Assembly: GCF_904846235.1 (NCBI RefSeq)
Contig: NZ_CAJGZN010000009.1
Span: forward strand, 62,001 to 126,000
DNA length: 64,000 bases
Source of the DNA: Psychrobacter immobilis
Lineage (GTDB): Bacteria; Pseudomonadota; Gammaproteobacteria; Pseudomonadales; Moraxellaceae
Direction of reading: 5' to 3'
Part shown: positions 17,151 through 27,011 of the stretch, piece after piece
Layout of the letters: each line of letters opens with the position of its first letter
Numbering within the stretch: the stretch's first letter is position 1
The notes under the pieces: model-generated
What the model saw: only the letters and a program-made list of their open reading frames with translations
The model's database searches: none
Told to the model about the DNA's origin: nothing
Made by a program: the position numbers and the translations under genes

Positions 17151-17492
17151 CTAACGGCTATTCAATAAATTATTGTCAACACTTACTATCAAACTAGTTA
17201 TATCACTTCTCAACTTTGTTAACACTTTGTTTGCTTCAACTCTTTCGTTAAAGTCTTCTCTCCAAATGAAGAAATCCGAAAAGCTACCATTACCGGAGTT
17301 CATAAGACTGTAGGTGTCTCCAACGCTTTTAATGGTTGCTTTAGCGTCTTCGTTATATTTTAACGAGTACTGTATTCTATTTATAATTACATTAATTCCT
17401 CTTATATAGTTGTGTTCATCCTCCTGAAGTAAAATTTCTCTCAATTTTAAAAAATAGTGATTTAGCTCAGTTAATTTATCTATATTATTCAT
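17151..17492 (-). CDS. Small protein of unknown function in the AT-rich patch
   Basis: A 113-residue protein, predicted soluble and mostly helical, with an AGG ribosome site upstream of ATG 17492. The segment VGDTYSLMNSGNGSFSDFFI followed by WREDFNERVEANKVL resembles small uncharacterised proteins found near toxin or accessory genes. I recall a DUF6966-like pattern but could not check it. It is AT-rich like the neighbouring MerR and KWYQ-repeat genes and separate from them by about 150 bases. No function is assigned. Confidence 0.6.
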   Translation of the reverse strand: MNNIDKLTELNHYFLKLREILLQEDEHNYIRGINVIINRIQYSLKYNEDAKATIKSVGDTYSLMNSGNGSFSDFFIWREDFNERVEANKVLTKLRSDITSLIVSVDNNLLNSR

Positions 17493-17680
17493 TTTATTTG
17501 CCTATCGAATTTCCTGAAATAACGTTAGCTATACAATTTTTTATAGGGCATACCCCAACGAAACCAGATGTTTCACCCTTTAAGTCTATTAACATACCAC
17601 TTAAAATAGACTGGTATAATGGAACTACTTATAACAGACTGTTTATTTAGCCTTATATATTAAGACGCTTATAACCCTCT

Positions 17681-18517
17681 TTATGGACTCGGGCACTGTG
17701 CGCTTGAAGTTGTTACTTTGCCGTCACCCAATCTATAAGCCAATAGATAATTACCCCACACGCAGCCACCGTCTAGTGCGCGCGCATGTGGCAAATCAAT
17801 TTCGCCTTTTAGCGCAGCCCAATGTCCAAATAGTATCTTACGAGTGCGCGGTACTTGCCACTCAAACCAAGGTAAAAAATCGATTGGCATAGCCTCATCT
17901 AAACCTGCTGAAAAGCTAAACTCAAGCGATCCATCCTGCTTACACAAGCGCATACGCGTAAAGTAATTAGCAATCGCCCGCATTTTGGTAAATCCTTCGA
18001 TACCTGCATGCCATTCATCCGCTTCTTTGCTATATAGATTCGGCAGTAATTGATCGAGCTGCGCCAAATTGCTTTGCAGCTGAGCTTCTAATTGCTGTGC
18101 GTATCCTGCAGCTGCTTCAATACTCCAATGCGGTGGAATCCCTGCATGTACCAGCACCGTATGCTCATCAGGATAGGCTAATATCGGCTGCCTGCGTAAC
18201 CATTCGAGCAACTCATCACAATCATCCGCAGCAAAGATAGGTGCGGTTTTGTCTTTATTTTTAAGCTTGGCTGCCCCACGCCAGACTGCTATCAAATTAA
18301 GATCATGATTGCCCAATACCGTTGCCGCAGCGCCTTGCTCACACAACGCTTTGACATGACGCAGCGTGTTCAATGAGTCCTCGCCGCGTGCTACCAAATC
18401 ACCAGCAAACCATAACTTGTCTTGGGCAGGATCGAAATCCAGTGTCTTTAGCAATTGTAGATATGCAGCATAGCAACCCTGTAAGTCACCGATAACATAC
18501 TGATGGCGAAAACTCAT
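17681..18517 (-). CDS. apaH: Symmetrical bis(5'-nucleosyl)-tetraphosphatase
   Basis: ApaH splits diadenosine tetraphosphate into two ADP, and also decaps Np4-capped RNAs. The 278-residue length is normal. The calcineurin-like metal motifs are all seen: VIGDLQGC near residue 9, WFAGDLVARGEDS near 37 and TVLGNHDLN near 67, with a later VLVHAGIPP histidine and FGHWAALKG. ATG 18517 follows GAGGTG at good spacing. In enterobacteria it is co-transcribed with rsmA and apaG; here rsmA lies just upstream in the same direction but a terminator separates them, and apaG is absent from the window. Confidence 0.95.
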   Translation of the reverse strand: MSFRHQYVIGDLQGCYAAYLQLLKTLDFDPAQDKLWFAGDLVARGEDSLNTLRHVKALCEQGAAATVLGNHDLNLIAVWRGAAKLKNKDKTAPIFAADDCDELLEWLRRQPILAYPDEHTVLVHAGIPPHWSIEAAAGYAQQLEAQLQSNLAQLDQLLPNLYSKEADEWHAGIEGFTKMRAIANYFTRMRLCKQDGSLEFSFSAGLDEAMPIDFLPWFEWQVPRTRKILFGHWAALKGEIDLPHARALDGGCVWGNYLLAYRLGDGKVTTSSAQCPSP

Positions 18518-18601
18518 AACACCTCAACGATTTAAATACGATAGTTAAAGACAGCTCGATAAGAAATAAATACTTAAGTACTAGTCATAAAAATAAAGCA
18601 T

Positions 18602-18628
18602 AAAAAACCGCCATTATAATTGACGGTT
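18602..18628 (-). terminator. Terminator of rsmA
   Basis: On the minus strand, ACCGTCA pairs with TGGCGGT (one T-G wobble) around a short loop and T6 follows. It lies about 30 bases after the rsmA stop and separates it from apaH. Confidence 0.7.
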
Positions 18629-18658
18629 AGTAGCATGCTTTTATGTATCAAAAATACA

Positions 18659-19522
18659 TTATACGTCTAGCTGTTGTGAATGATTGCTTAGGTTCACAAA
18701 GTCTGTGACGCTTAGTGTCTCAGGTCGTGCCTGCGGATCAATACCACAAGCCTCAAAATCGTCTTCGCTCAATGTCGGTAGCAACGTTGATTTTTTGAAG
18801 ATAGCACGTAGCGTCTTGCGGCGATGGTTAAAAGTCTCACGTACGACAATGGCAAAATGCTCTTCATCATTTGCGACGACTGGTTTGTTGATATGCGGTG
18901 TCAGGCGGAAGACAGCACTGGTCACCTTGGGTGGTGGATTAAACGCACCGCGAGGAACGGTCAGCAAGTAATCTGTATCACAGTGATATTGCATAATGAC
19001 CGACAAGCGGCCATAAGTCTTGCTACCCACGTCGGCTGTGATACGCTCGACCACTTCTTTTTGCAACATAAAATGCATGTCTTGAATCACATCGGCATAG
19101 CTAAGCAGATGAAATAAGATAGGCGTTGAGATGTTATACGGTAGGTTGCCCACTACGCGCAGCTTACCGCGCTCTTCACTATATAGCTCACGGTAGTCCA
19201 CATGCATCGCATTGTCTTTGATAATCTCAAAGTTTGGATGGCTATTGGCACCGATACGAATACGCAAGCTATCTGCCAAATCACGATCTAGCTCCACCAC
19301 TGTCATTGCATCCACTTCTGCCAATAACGGCTCGGTCAATGCGCCCATACCAGGCCCAATCTCGATCAAATTGTCATCGCGCTCTAGACGAATACTTTCG
19401 ACGATTTCGCGAATGACGCTAGTATCATGCAAGAAATTTTGGCCAAAGCGCTTACGCGGCTGATGTTTGGCAGCACGTAAGCTGTTAGAAATAGTTTGAG
19501 CATCAAATGAAGTTTTGGACAT
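18659..19522 (-). CDS. rsmA: 16S rRNA (adenine(1518)-N(6)/adenine(1519)-N(6))-dimethyltransferase
   Basis: RsmA (KsgA) dimethylates A1518 and A1519 of 16S rRNA late in 30S assembly. The 287-residue protein shows RFGQNFLHD near residue 24, the SAM-binding [15 protein letters not shown] near 54, the acidic VVELDRDL and the catalytic NLPYNIS near 125. The C-terminal [11 protein letters not shown] segment is also typical. It is transcribed away from pdxA in the same orientation. The ancestral pdxA-rsmA neighbourhood is interrupted here by a transglutaminase-like gene on the other strand. Confidence 0.96.
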   Translation of the reverse strand: MSKTSFDAQTISNSLRAAKHQPRKRFGQNFLHDTSVIREIVESIRLERDDNLIEIGPGMGALTEPLLAEVDAMTVVELDRDLADSLRIRIGANSHPNFEIIKDNAMHVDYRELYSEERGKLRVVGNLPYNISTPILFHLLSYADVIQDMHFMLQKEVVERITADVGSKTYGRLSVIMQYHCDTDYLLTVPRGAFNPPPKVTSAVFRLTPHINKPVVANDEEHFAIVVRETFNHRRKTLRAIFKKSTLLPTLSEDDFEACGIDPQARPETLSVTDFVNLSNHSQQLDV

Positions 19523-20042
19523 AAAAGAGTCTTAATGTATAAAAGATAAATGGGCGATGATAATGTAATGGCAGCGATATACTGACTTTATAATGGTGAA
19601 TTATACCACAGCTCATAATTAGGCTGTGTTTTTGAATAATTATTATCGATAGACGAGCCATGCTTTCGAGTAACCGGCCCGGTAACTTTTTACCTCTACA
19701 TTCATATAATATAAACTCTGACTATGCTAAATAGTAGCGTCAAATCAAGTGCTAGCAGACAGAAACAGGTCCAAAGATGGCGACATCATAACGATTGCGG
19801 CGTAAAACTAAATCGATAATTAAACGATTTTTAACGCTTCTTGGGTTTAATAAAGCCCCACTGCATAACGCAATTGGTTATGTTTCACCTTTTGAGTTTG
19901 AAAAGCGCTATTATGATAATTTAACCCTGTCAGGCATTGCTGTCTGACTCCAGTAAAGTAAGCCAGTCTCTGATATGGTCGAGGCAGTTTAGCCCTACGC
20001 GATCGTCAGCCCGCCAGATAAATACCCTTAGGGAACTCACAT
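19523..20042. other. Scar region between rsmA and the transglutaminase-like gene
   Basis: 520 bases with no intact gene. A dyad (ACCGG C CCGGT) followed by T-runs lies near 19673-19690. The segment 19807-19947 holds a transposase remnant described separately. The last 90 bases are GC-richer, like the downstream gene. Confidence 0.5.
19807..19947 (+). pseudogene. C-terminal remnant of an IS3-family transposase
   Basis: The plus-strand frame ending at the TGA 19945-19947 reads KAPLHNAIGYVSPFEFEKRY plus YDN. This is the C-terminus of IS3-family OrfB integrases (compare the common ...RLHSxLGYxSPxEFE ending). Only about 45 residues survive, without the DDE domain or recognisable inverted repeats, so it is an inactive fragment. 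It lies about 95 bases before the foreign-looking transglutaminase gene and suggests how that gene arrived. Confidence 0.75.
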
Positions 20043-20822
20043 ATGATCCTGAAACTTAACGTCACCCTCCATTATCGACTCTCAGAGCCAATGGATCTTT
20101 TGCTTCAGATTGAAGCTGCCGATCTTGCGGATCAACGGGTACGGTCAGCCGAGATTTGGACATCAGACGTTGCGCATTTTTCACGGGTTACCGCCGATGA
20201 TGGCATAGGAGAGCGGATTTGGATTCATGCCGAAGGGGATTTTAGCTGCACTTATCTCGCAGAAATCGCCGTTGACCGTCCTGCCTTAGACATATCGGCA
20301 CTGTCCCAAACGCCCTTGCATCTTTTGCCCGGAGAGACGATCAGGCATTTAATGCCGTCTCACTATTGCCCGTCAGAACAGTTCCATGCCTTCGTGGACG
20401 CCGAGTTTGGCGATCTCACTGGCGGCGCACGGATTGCCGCAATGCGCGACTGGATCGAGTCGGCATTTAGCTATGTACCCGGATCGAGCCATGCACAAAC
20501 CACCGCGCTCGACAGCTTTGCTCAACGTCAGGGCGTATGCCGCGACTTTGCGCATGTTCTCGTAACACTAGCGCGCGCGTCGTCGATACCAGCTAGGTTT
20601 GTGAGCGTTTATGCGCCCGATGTGACACCACAAGACTTTCATGCCGTGGCCGAGGTCTATCTTGAAGGGAGCTGGCACCTCATTGATCCGACTGGCATGG
20701 CAGGTGCCGACACAATGGCCCGCATCGGTGTTGGGTCCGATGCGTCCAACGTCGCGTTCTTAACCTCGTTCGGATCCATGGATCTGATCAACCAATCGGT
20801 ATCCGTCACCAGACAAGCTTAG
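20043..20822 (+). CDS. Transglutaminase-like family protein, probably horizontally acquired
   Basis: A 259-residue cytosolic protein with the N-terminal beta-rich segment and the transglutaminase/protease core. The catalytic triad is readable: Cys166 in RQGVCRDFAH, His200 in QDFHAVAEVYL and Asp215 in HLIDPTGMA. Such bacterial proteins are usually proteases or amide-processing enzymes; the substrate is unknown. Codon use is visibly GC-richer than all neighbours (many GCG, CGC, GTC codons), resembling alphaproteobacterial genes. It stands in opposite orientation between rsmA and pdxA, next to a transposase remnant. All three signs point to transfer. The frame is intact. Confidence 0.85.
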   Translation: MILKLNVTLHYRLSEPMDLLLQIEAADLADQRVRSAEIWTSDVAHFSRVTADDGIGERIWIHAEGDFSCTYLAEIAVDRPALDISALSQTPLHLLPGETIRHLMPSHYCPSEQFHAFVDAEFGDLTGGARIAAMRDWIESAFSYVPGSSHAQTTALDSFAQRQGVCRDFAHVLVTLARASSIPARFVSVYAPDVTPQDFHAVAEVYLEGSWHLIDPTGMAGADTMARIGVGSDASNVAFLTSFGSMDLINQSVSVTRQA

Positions 20823-20983
20823 GGTCCTGATCCTAGGCTTTCGAGCCTGTGTTTAAGACAGATGCTGCCTGTCATACACGATAAAAACTTTACTAAATCG
20901 TCTTAAGCGGCTGCCTTTTTAGGTAGGCATTACTGATAATAAAATTATTAAGTACTATGTGAAAAATATTTATAAGCACTGAC

Positions 20984-22084
20984 TTATACAGCAGGTACAT
21001 CGATAAGTGACTTATCCGCCATCTCATTAGCCATATTTAGTGCTTGATATAAACTGGTCGCACTCGCACCGCCGCTTCCTGCCAAGTCTAACGCCGTACC
21101 ATGATCGACAGAAGTGCGAATATAAGGCAAGCCTAAGGTTAGATTGACCGTATCGCCAAAACCGTGCGATTTTAATACTGGCAATCCTTGGTCGTGATAC
21201 ATGGCAATGACCGCATCACAGTTTGTTAAATGTCTGGTAGTAAATAACGTATCCGCTGGCATCGCCTCTGATATATTAACACCTGCATCGATGAATTCTT
21301 GCAACACAGGATTGATAATTTCAATCTCCTCACTTCCCAAGTGCCCGCCCTCGCCTGCATGTGGATTGAGGCCGCAAACCAAGATGCGAGGCTGCGTGAG
21401 ACCAAACTTCTCTCGCATATCATCGATGACAATTTGTACCGTTTGGCGTACATTATCGGCAGTAATCGCAGCAGGGATGTCCTTTAATGGTAAATGCGTA
21501 GTGACAAGCGCGACTTTCATCGCTTGATTGGCCAGCATCATGACGACTTTTTTACGATCGCTTTGCTGCATAAAAAATTCAGTATGACCACTAAACATGG
21601 TGCCATCTAATAGCTTGATACCAGCATCTATCAACGCTGATTTTTGCAATGGCCCAGTGACGATGGCAGCGACTGTATTATTTATTGCCAGTTTATGAGC
21701 AATATCTAATTGCTGAGCCACCATCGCTGAGTTAGCGATATTGATTTGCCCGCAGACAACTGGTGCGGCACAAGGAATATCCAGTAGGATGAAAGCACTA
21801 TCAGCGTCTATATCTTGCTGCGATATCTGATCTACCAAGTTAACATCGACGTTATCGGCATTTATATCTGTATTGATAGTATGCCAACTAGGTATGCTTT
21901 TGAGAACGCTAGCTGCAACCAATTCCTCCGCGCGAGTTTGCATGGCTTTAGCATCAGCAGTCACCCAAATTGGCCGAGCAAAGTCTTGCAACTTACTCTC
22001 TGTTGCTAGTCCTAGTACTACGTCCATGCCAATACCCGCAGGCTCACCTGTGGTGATTAATAGCGGGCGTTTTTCTTCTGTCAT
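20984..22084 (-). CDS. pdxA: 4-hydroxythreonine-4-phosphate dehydrogenase
   Basis: PdxA oxidises 4-phosphohydroxy-L-threonine in the deoxyxylulose-5-phosphate-dependent pathway to pyridoxal phosphate. Seen motifs are LITTGEPAGIGMDVV at the start, VTGPLQKSAL, a metal-site SGHTEFF, CGLNPHAGEGGHLGSEE and MYHDQGLPVLKS, all of the family. At 366 residues it is longer than the usual 330 or so because of inserts around residues 75-110. It is divergent from dnaB across a 298-base gap. Confidence 0.95.
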   Translation of the reverse strand: MTEEKRPLLITTGEPAGIGMDVVLGLATESKLQDFARPIWVTADAKAMQTRAEELVAASVLKSIPSWHTINTDINADNVDVNLVDQISQQDIDADSAFILLDIPCAAPVVCGQINIANSAMVAQQLDIAHKLAINNTVAAIVTGPLQKSALIDAGIKLLDGTMFSGHTEFFMQQSDRKKVVMMLANQAMKVALVTTHLPLKDIPAAITADNVRQTVQIVIDDMREKFGLTQPRILVCGLNPHAGEGGHLGSEEIEIINPVLQEFIDAGVNISEAMPADTLFTTRHLTNCDAVIAMYHDQGLPVLKSHGFGDTVNLTLGLPYIRTSVDHGTALDLAGSGGASATSLYQALNMANEMADKSLIDVPAV

Positions 22085-22382
22085 AACAATAGCCTTATGT
22101 TGTTCAAATTATTGATTTTATTGTATTTATAATTGATATTATAAGTTTTTATACTTAGTTATTGTATGGTATTTCTTAGTTCATGAAAAACAATCACTTC
22201 ATATTTAGTGCTTTATCAAGTCTAAAAAACCACATTATGTGTTAAACTTTCGCATCTGATTGTAGCATTTACAGACAAACCTGAAACCGCGTTTTGGTAC
22301 TTCTATCGTAGAGGCGCGCTATGTTTGTATTGCCCTATCATCGACATCTTTTTTCATACCCATTTTAACTCATTAGGCACTC

Positions 22383-23786
22383 ATGGCAGAAAACGACAAA
22401 ACCGACGACTTACTCAATCAGACACCGCCGCACAATATTGATATTGAAAAGGCATTGCTCGCGTCTTTGATGAGTATCGAAGAGGCGTACGACAAGATTG
22501 CCGATATTGTCACCAAAGATGACTTTTATGCTGGGCGACATCAATACATTTTTGATGCCATTGCTCATTTGGCGGCAGTGAATGAGCCTTATGATACGGT
22601 CATGGTACACGACTGGTTAGAAGCGCAAAAGCTACTAAAAGGCGCAGGTGGTGACAGTTATTTGGCCGATATTTTGAGCCAAAGTCCTGCGACCTTATTT
22701 AACCTGACTGCCTACGCCCAGCGTGTGCGTGAGCTCTCAACGCTGCGTCAACTGATTACCACTGGTAATGACATGCTGACGCTTGCCTATAATCCAAAAG
22801 ACCAAAGCGTTAGCGACATTCTAGACAATGTCGAAGGCAAGATATTTAGTATCAATGAGCAGCATAATAAACGTGCGGAACAGCGCGGACCTGTTGGTAT
22901 CACTTCTGTCTTGACCAATGTTATCGATAAGATTCAAGAGCTAAAATCTAATCCCGACGGCATGATTGGTTTGCAGACACCATTTGCTGAATTGAATAAC
23001 AAAACCCAAGGCCTACAAGCGGGTGACTTGATTATTGTCGCTGCGCGTCCTTCGATGGGTAAAACCACTTTTGCGATGAATTTGGCAGAAGGGATTTTGT
23101 TTAATGAAGATTTGCCCGTCGTGGTGTTTTCGATGGAGATGCCCGCTGAATCAATCGTCATGCGTTTGCTGTCCTCATGGGGCGCGATTAACCAGACGCA
23201 CCTGCGTTCTGGGCAAATGAATGAAGATGAATGGGCAAAGATGATGAACGCCATTCAACATTTGCAATCAAAGCATTTATATATTGATGATAGTACTGCC
23301 CTACCGCCGTCTGAGATGCGTTCTCGCTGCCGCCGTATCGCCAAAAATCATGACGGTCGCTTGGGTGCTATCGTAGTCGATTATCTTCAGCTGATGAAAG
23401 TGCCAAGTCTAGATGGTAACCGTGTTGGCGAGATTTCCGAGATTTCTCGTAGTCTAAAGGCGCTCGCACGTGAGCTTGAATGTCCAGTGATTGCGTTATC
23501 ACAGCTTAACCGTAGTCTAGAAAACCGTCCAAATAAACGCCCTATCATGTCGGATCTACGTGAGTCTGGTGCGATTGAGCAGGATGCCGATTTGATTATG
23601 TTCATCTATCGTGATGAGGTTTATAATGAAAACTCAGACCACAAAGGCGTGGCGGAAATCATTATTGGTAAACAGCGTAACGGCCCTATCGGTACTATTC
23701 GTTTAGGCTTTGAAGGTCAATTTACCCGCTTTATTAATCTAACGCCAGAGTACTATCAAGGCGTGAGTTTTGAGAATGATGAGTAA
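22383..23786 (+). CDS. dnaB: Replicative DNA helicase
   Basis: DnaB is the hexameric 5'-3' helicase of the replication fork. The 467-residue length is typical. The N-terminal collar domain covers about 15-120 (PPHNIDIEKALLASLM), a linker follows, and the RecA-like ATPase core covers about 190-460. It holds the Walker A IVAARPSMGKTTFAMN near 220, Walker B AIVVDYLQLM near 330 and the ALSQLNRSLENRPNKRPIMS motif with arginine-finger region downstream. It is intact with no intein. alr follows in the same direction after 179 bases, an order common in related genomes. Confidence 0.97.
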   Translation: MAENDKTDDLLNQTPPHNIDIEKALLASLMSIEEAYDKIADIVTKDDFYAGRHQYIFDAIAHLAAVNEPYDTVMVHDWLEAQKLLKGAGGDSYLADILSQSPATLFNLTAYAQRVRELSTLRQLITTGNDMLTLAYNPKDQSVSDILDNVEGKIFSINEQHNKRAEQRGPVGITSVLTNVIDKIQELKSNPDGMIGLQTPFAELNNKTQGLQAGDLIIVAARPSMGKTTFAMNLAEGILFNEDLPVVVFSMEMPAESIVMRLLSSWGAINQTHLRSGQMNEDEWAKMMNAIQHLQSKHLYIDDSTALPPSEMRSRCRRIAKNHDGRLGAIVVDYLQLMKVPSLDGNRVGEISEISRSLKALARELECPVIALSQLNRSLENRPNKRPIMSDLRESGAIEQDADLIMFIYRDEVYNENSDHKGVAEIIIGKQRNGPIGTIRLGFEGQFTRFINLTPEYYQGVSFENDE

Positions 23787-23965
23787 TTAACCTTATAAAA
23801 CTTAACCCTAACAAAGACTGAGCCTTATATAAACTCAGTTTCAATTATAGGTTAATGAATAATTTTACATAACCAGTTTTTAATACAATAGCCAGTACCG
23901 CATCAACTCAATCGATGCAGTACTGGCTTTATAACTTCATAATTCTACTCATACAGAAGGCGATT

Positions 23966-25072
23966 ATGCGCACTATCACCATAAAACCAAAAGCCCTTAC
24001 TCATAACCTAAATCAAGTAAAAAAGCGTGCACCCCAATCGAAAGTGTTGGCCATGGTCAAATCCAATGCTTACGGACATGGCGTAGCGGCAGTCTTGCCA
24101 GCCCTGCAGCAAGCAGATGGTATCGGTGTCGCTACGTTGACTGAAGCGCTAGAAGCCAGACAGTTAGGTTGGGAGAAAACCATCGGTCTAGTAGAAGGTG
24201 CGTTTAGCGCTGATGAGTGGCAGCAATCGATTGATCATGAGATTAGCTGCGTGATTCACCACGGACCACAGTTAGAATGGGCACTACAAAATATCCCACC
24301 AGCTGGCAGTGCAACTAGAGTAGCTTGGCTCAAATACAATACAGGTATGAACCGTTTGGGTTTTAACGCTGAGGGTGTGCTATCAGCAGCAAAACGCTTA
24401 CATGAAGCGGGTTATCAGCTGATTCTAGCCACGCATTTTGCCAATGCTGATGACCACGATCACCCATTGAATGCAATGCAGATTGAGCGTTTCTCAAGCG
24501 TGCTAGCGACTTTGAAAGACACCATTAGCCCAAATATCCAAGGCTCATTATGCAACTCTGCTGGTATCGTCAACTTCCCAGAACATCATTATGATTGGGT
24601 ACGTCCAGGTATTATTTTATACGGTAGCTCACCTGTCGTTGATAAAAGCGTACAAGAACTAGACTTACAGCCCGCGATGGAATTTAGTGCTCAAATTATT
24701 GCTCTACAAACCGTTAGCGCAGATGATGCAATTGGCTATGGTAGTCGCTGGCGTGCGCAGCAAGATACTAGAACCGCTTTGGTCAGCGTTGGATATGGCG
24801 ATGGCTATCCACGTGTGGTCACGGATGATGCATATGTTACTGTCATGGATGCTAATGACAGCCAAAGCTACCGCTGCCCGGTGATTGGGCGAGTGGCTAT
24901 GGATATGATTGTTATTGATATCAGTAGCGCACCTGAGAGTCTTGCTATAGATAGCAAGGTCATGCTCTGGGGCGATGCGCCTCGTGTCGATGAAGTTGCA
25001 GGTCATGCTGGGACGATTAGCTATGAGCTATTATGTCGCCTTAGCATACGTCCAAACCGTACACAGGCATAA
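23966..25072 (+). CDS. alr: Alanine racemase
   Basis: Alr interconverts L- and D-alanine with pyridoxal phosphate, feeding peptidoglycan synthesis. The PLP lysine lies in AMVKSNAYGHG near residue 32 and the second catalytic base, the tyrosine, in DAIGYGSRW in the C-terminal beta domain. VRPGIILYGSSP is also typical. Length is 368 residues. An open frame extends 17 codons upstream to ATG 23915, but ATG 23966 follows AGAAGG closely and begins at the conserved MRTITIKPKAL, so it is preferred. Confidence 0.95.
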   Translation: MRTITIKPKALTHNLNQVKKRAPQSKVLAMVKSNAYGHGVAAVLPALQQADGIGVATLTEALEARQLGWEKTIGLVEGAFSADEWQQSIDHEISCVIHHGPQLEWALQNIPPAGSATRVAWLKYNTGMNRLGFNAEGVLSAAKRLHEAGYQLILATHFANADDHDHPLNAMQIERFSSVLATLKDTISPNIQGSLCNSAGIVNFPEHHYDWVRPGIILYGSSPVVDKSVQELDLQPAMEFSAQIIALQTVSADDAIGYGSRWRAQQDTRTALVSVGYGDGYPRVVTDDAYVTVMDANDSQSYRCPVIGRVAMDMIVIDISSAPESLAIDSKVMLWGDAPRVDEVAGHAGTISYELLCRLSIRPNRTQA

Positions 25073-25169
25073 TCATTAGCGGCACAGTCATTAGCATATA
25101 AGATATTGTGGCTTGCTAATGTGATTTCGGTCTATTTGGCAAGCCATTTGATCTTGATAAAAATGAACG

Positions 25170-25197
25170 TTTACATTGAAAGTAAATACGCTATACT
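25170..25197 (+). promoter_or_regulatory. Likely sigma-70 promoter of argF
   Basis: TTTACA and TATACT hexamers are separated by 16 bases and each differs by one base from consensus. The predicted start is near 25204, giving a leader of about 85 bases before argF. Confidence 0.55.
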
Positions 25198-25288
25198 AAA
25201 AGTTTGTTGTCAACCCAGTAACGCACTGACGCGATGCTATTGAAGACTGATGACGTTTCACTGACTGCGATCGACTGCTAGGATTACT

Positions 25289-26212
25289 ATGAGTTTGCGC
25301 CATTTTTTAACCTTATCTGATTTAACCAAACAAGAACTAGAAAACTTAATCAAACGCGCAAGCGAACTGCGTAAGATGCAACACGCAGGCGAGATATACC
25401 AGCCTTTTGTTGGTCGTACGCTTGGCATGATATTTGAAAAATCTTCAACGCGTACCCGTATCTCGTTTGAGACCGGTATGGGTCAATTTGGTGGTAACGC
25501 CATATTTTTATCACCAAACGATACGCAGCTCGGTCGCGGCGAGCCATTAGAAGATTCAGCACGCGTGATTTCTAGCATGGTTGATATCATCATGATTCGT
25601 ACCTTTGGGCACGAAAAAGTTGAAACTTTTGCTGAATACTCAAGCGTACCGATTATCAATGCATTGACCGATGACTACCATCCATGCCAGTTGCTTGCTG
25701 ATATGCAGACTTATTACGAGCATCGCGGTAGTATCGAAAATAAAATCGTCACTTGGGTCGGTGATGGCAACAATATGTGCTCGTCATTTATGCAAGCTGC
25801 CAATCAGTTTGGTTTTGAATTACGCGTGGCAGCACCTTATGGGTTTGAGCCTGATCCGAAACTTATGGAACGCTTCTCACATTGCGTCAGTCTGGTAGAA
25901 AACGTACAGGACGCGGCAAAAGATTCTAACTTAATTGTCACTGATGTGTGGGCAAGTATGGGTCAAGAATCAGAGCAAAACACACGTGCACGTCGTTTTG
26001 CGCCTTATCAAGTGACACCGTCTCTATTAGACAAAGCCGACCCTGAAGTGGTGTTTATGCATTGCTTGCCAGCCCATCGCGGCGAGGAAATCTCTCATGA
26101 CATGCTTAATGACCCACGTTCTGTCGTTTGGGACGAAGCTGAAAACCGCCTACATGCACAAAAAGCATTGATGGAGTTTTTACTTAAAGACAAAATCAAG
26201 TTACCTGCATAA
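25289..26212 (+). CDS. argF: Ornithine carbamoyltransferase
   Basis: ArgF joins carbamoyl phosphate and ornithine to citrulline in arginine synthesis. The 307-residue protein shows the carbamoyl-phosphate site [13 protein letters not shown] near residue 48, [12 protein letters not shown] near 129, and the ornithine-loop [12 protein letters not shown] near 252. The anabolic type is inferred from its length and isolated position without arc genes. A bidirectional terminator separates it from convergent rpiA. Confidence 0.96.
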   Translation: MSLRHFLTLSDLTKQELENLIKRASELRKMQHAGEIYQPFVGRTLGMIFEKSSTRTRISFETGMGQFGGNAIFLSPNDTQLGRGEPLEDSARVISSMVDIIMIRTFGHEKVETFAEYSSVPIINALTDDYHPCQLLADMQTYYEHRGSIENKIVTWVGDGNNMCSSFMQAANQFGFELRVAAPYGFEPDPKLMERFSHCVSLVENVQDAAKDSNLIVTDVWASMGQESEQNTRARRFAPYQVTPSLLDKADPEVVFMHCLPAHRGEEISHDMLNDPRSVVWDEAENRLHAQKALMEFLLKDKIKLPA

Positions 26213-26290
26213 CTTAGGCTATTCTATAAAAAGACCGTGGGATAAATAGTAAGGTAACTTGCTAACACACTCCTAAATAAGTTTCTAAAT

Positions 26291-26322
26291 AAAAAAGCCG
26301 TCCAGATCTGGACGGCTTTTTT
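26291..26322. terminator. Bidirectional terminator between argF and rpiA
   Basis: AAAAAGCCGTCCAGA pairs perfectly with TCTGGACGGCTTTTT, with T-runs on both strands. The genes on either side converge. Confidence 0.92.
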
Positions 26323-26348
26323 ATTTATACAAATGATTTGATCATAGA

Positions 26349-27011
26349 TTAACGCGTGAGCGTTGTCACACCATTAGCACCTGCTTTTAGCAGAACGTCT
26401 GCTTGGTTTGCCGCAAAGATACCATTACAGACCACACCTACGATATTATTTAGCTCTTTTTCGAGCGCGATTGGATTACTCACATCCAAATCATAAGTAT
26501 CTAGAATGACATTACCATAATCAGTGACAAAGTCTTCACGATATACTGGCTCACCGCCCAATTTGGCCAATTGGCGAGCCACATAAGAACGTGCTTGTGG
26601 TAATACTTCAATCGGTACTGGAAATGCGCGACCTAATATATCAACACTTTTACTATCATCGACCATACAGACGAACTTGTTTGAAGCTGCTGCCACAATC
26701 TTTTCGCGAGTCAATGCACCGCCGCCGCCCTTGATAAGTTGCAAGTGTTCATTGACTTCATCCGCACCATCGATATAAACATCCAATGTACCAGCAAAGT
26801 TTAAATCGACTATTTCGATACCAAGCGCACGAAGTTTGTCTTCTGTCACCTGTGAGCTAGCGACAGCGCCAGCAAGCTTCAATTGTGGCAACAACTCAAT
26901 CAAACAGTTGACCGTACTACCTGTCCCTACCCCAAGTATCATATCGTCTTCGATATAGCTTAGAGCAGCTTTGGCCGCGGCTTGCTTTTGTGCTTGCTGA
27001 TCACTCATCAT
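26349..27011 (-). CDS. rpiA: Ribose-5-phosphate isomerase A
   Basis: RpiA interconverts ribose 5-phosphate and ribulose 5-phosphate in the pentose phosphate pathway. The 220-residue length is standard. Key loops are [14 protein letters not shown] near residue 25, [11 protein letters not shown] near 78 with catalytic-region Asp/Glu, and [16 protein letters not shown] near 92. ATG 27011 follows AAGGATTT. It is divergent from ilvA, an arrangement shared by many gammaproteobacteria. Confidence 0.96.
   Translation of the reverse strand: MMSDQQAQKQAAAKAALSYIEDDMILGVGTGSTVNCLIELLPQLKLAGAVASSQVTEDKLRALGIEIVDLNFAGTLDVYIDGADEVNEHLQLIKGGGGALTREKIVAAASNKFVCMVDDSKSVDILGRAFPVPIEVLPQARSYVARQLAKLGGEPVYREDFVTDYGNVILDTYDLDVSNPIALEKELNNIVGVVCNGIFAANQADVLLKAGANGVTTLTR

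Noticed and set aside
17600..17625. Strong-looking TGGTATAAT on the plus strand before apaH
   Set aside because: No plus-strand gene follows and no good -35 is spaced correctly; apaH lies on the other strand.
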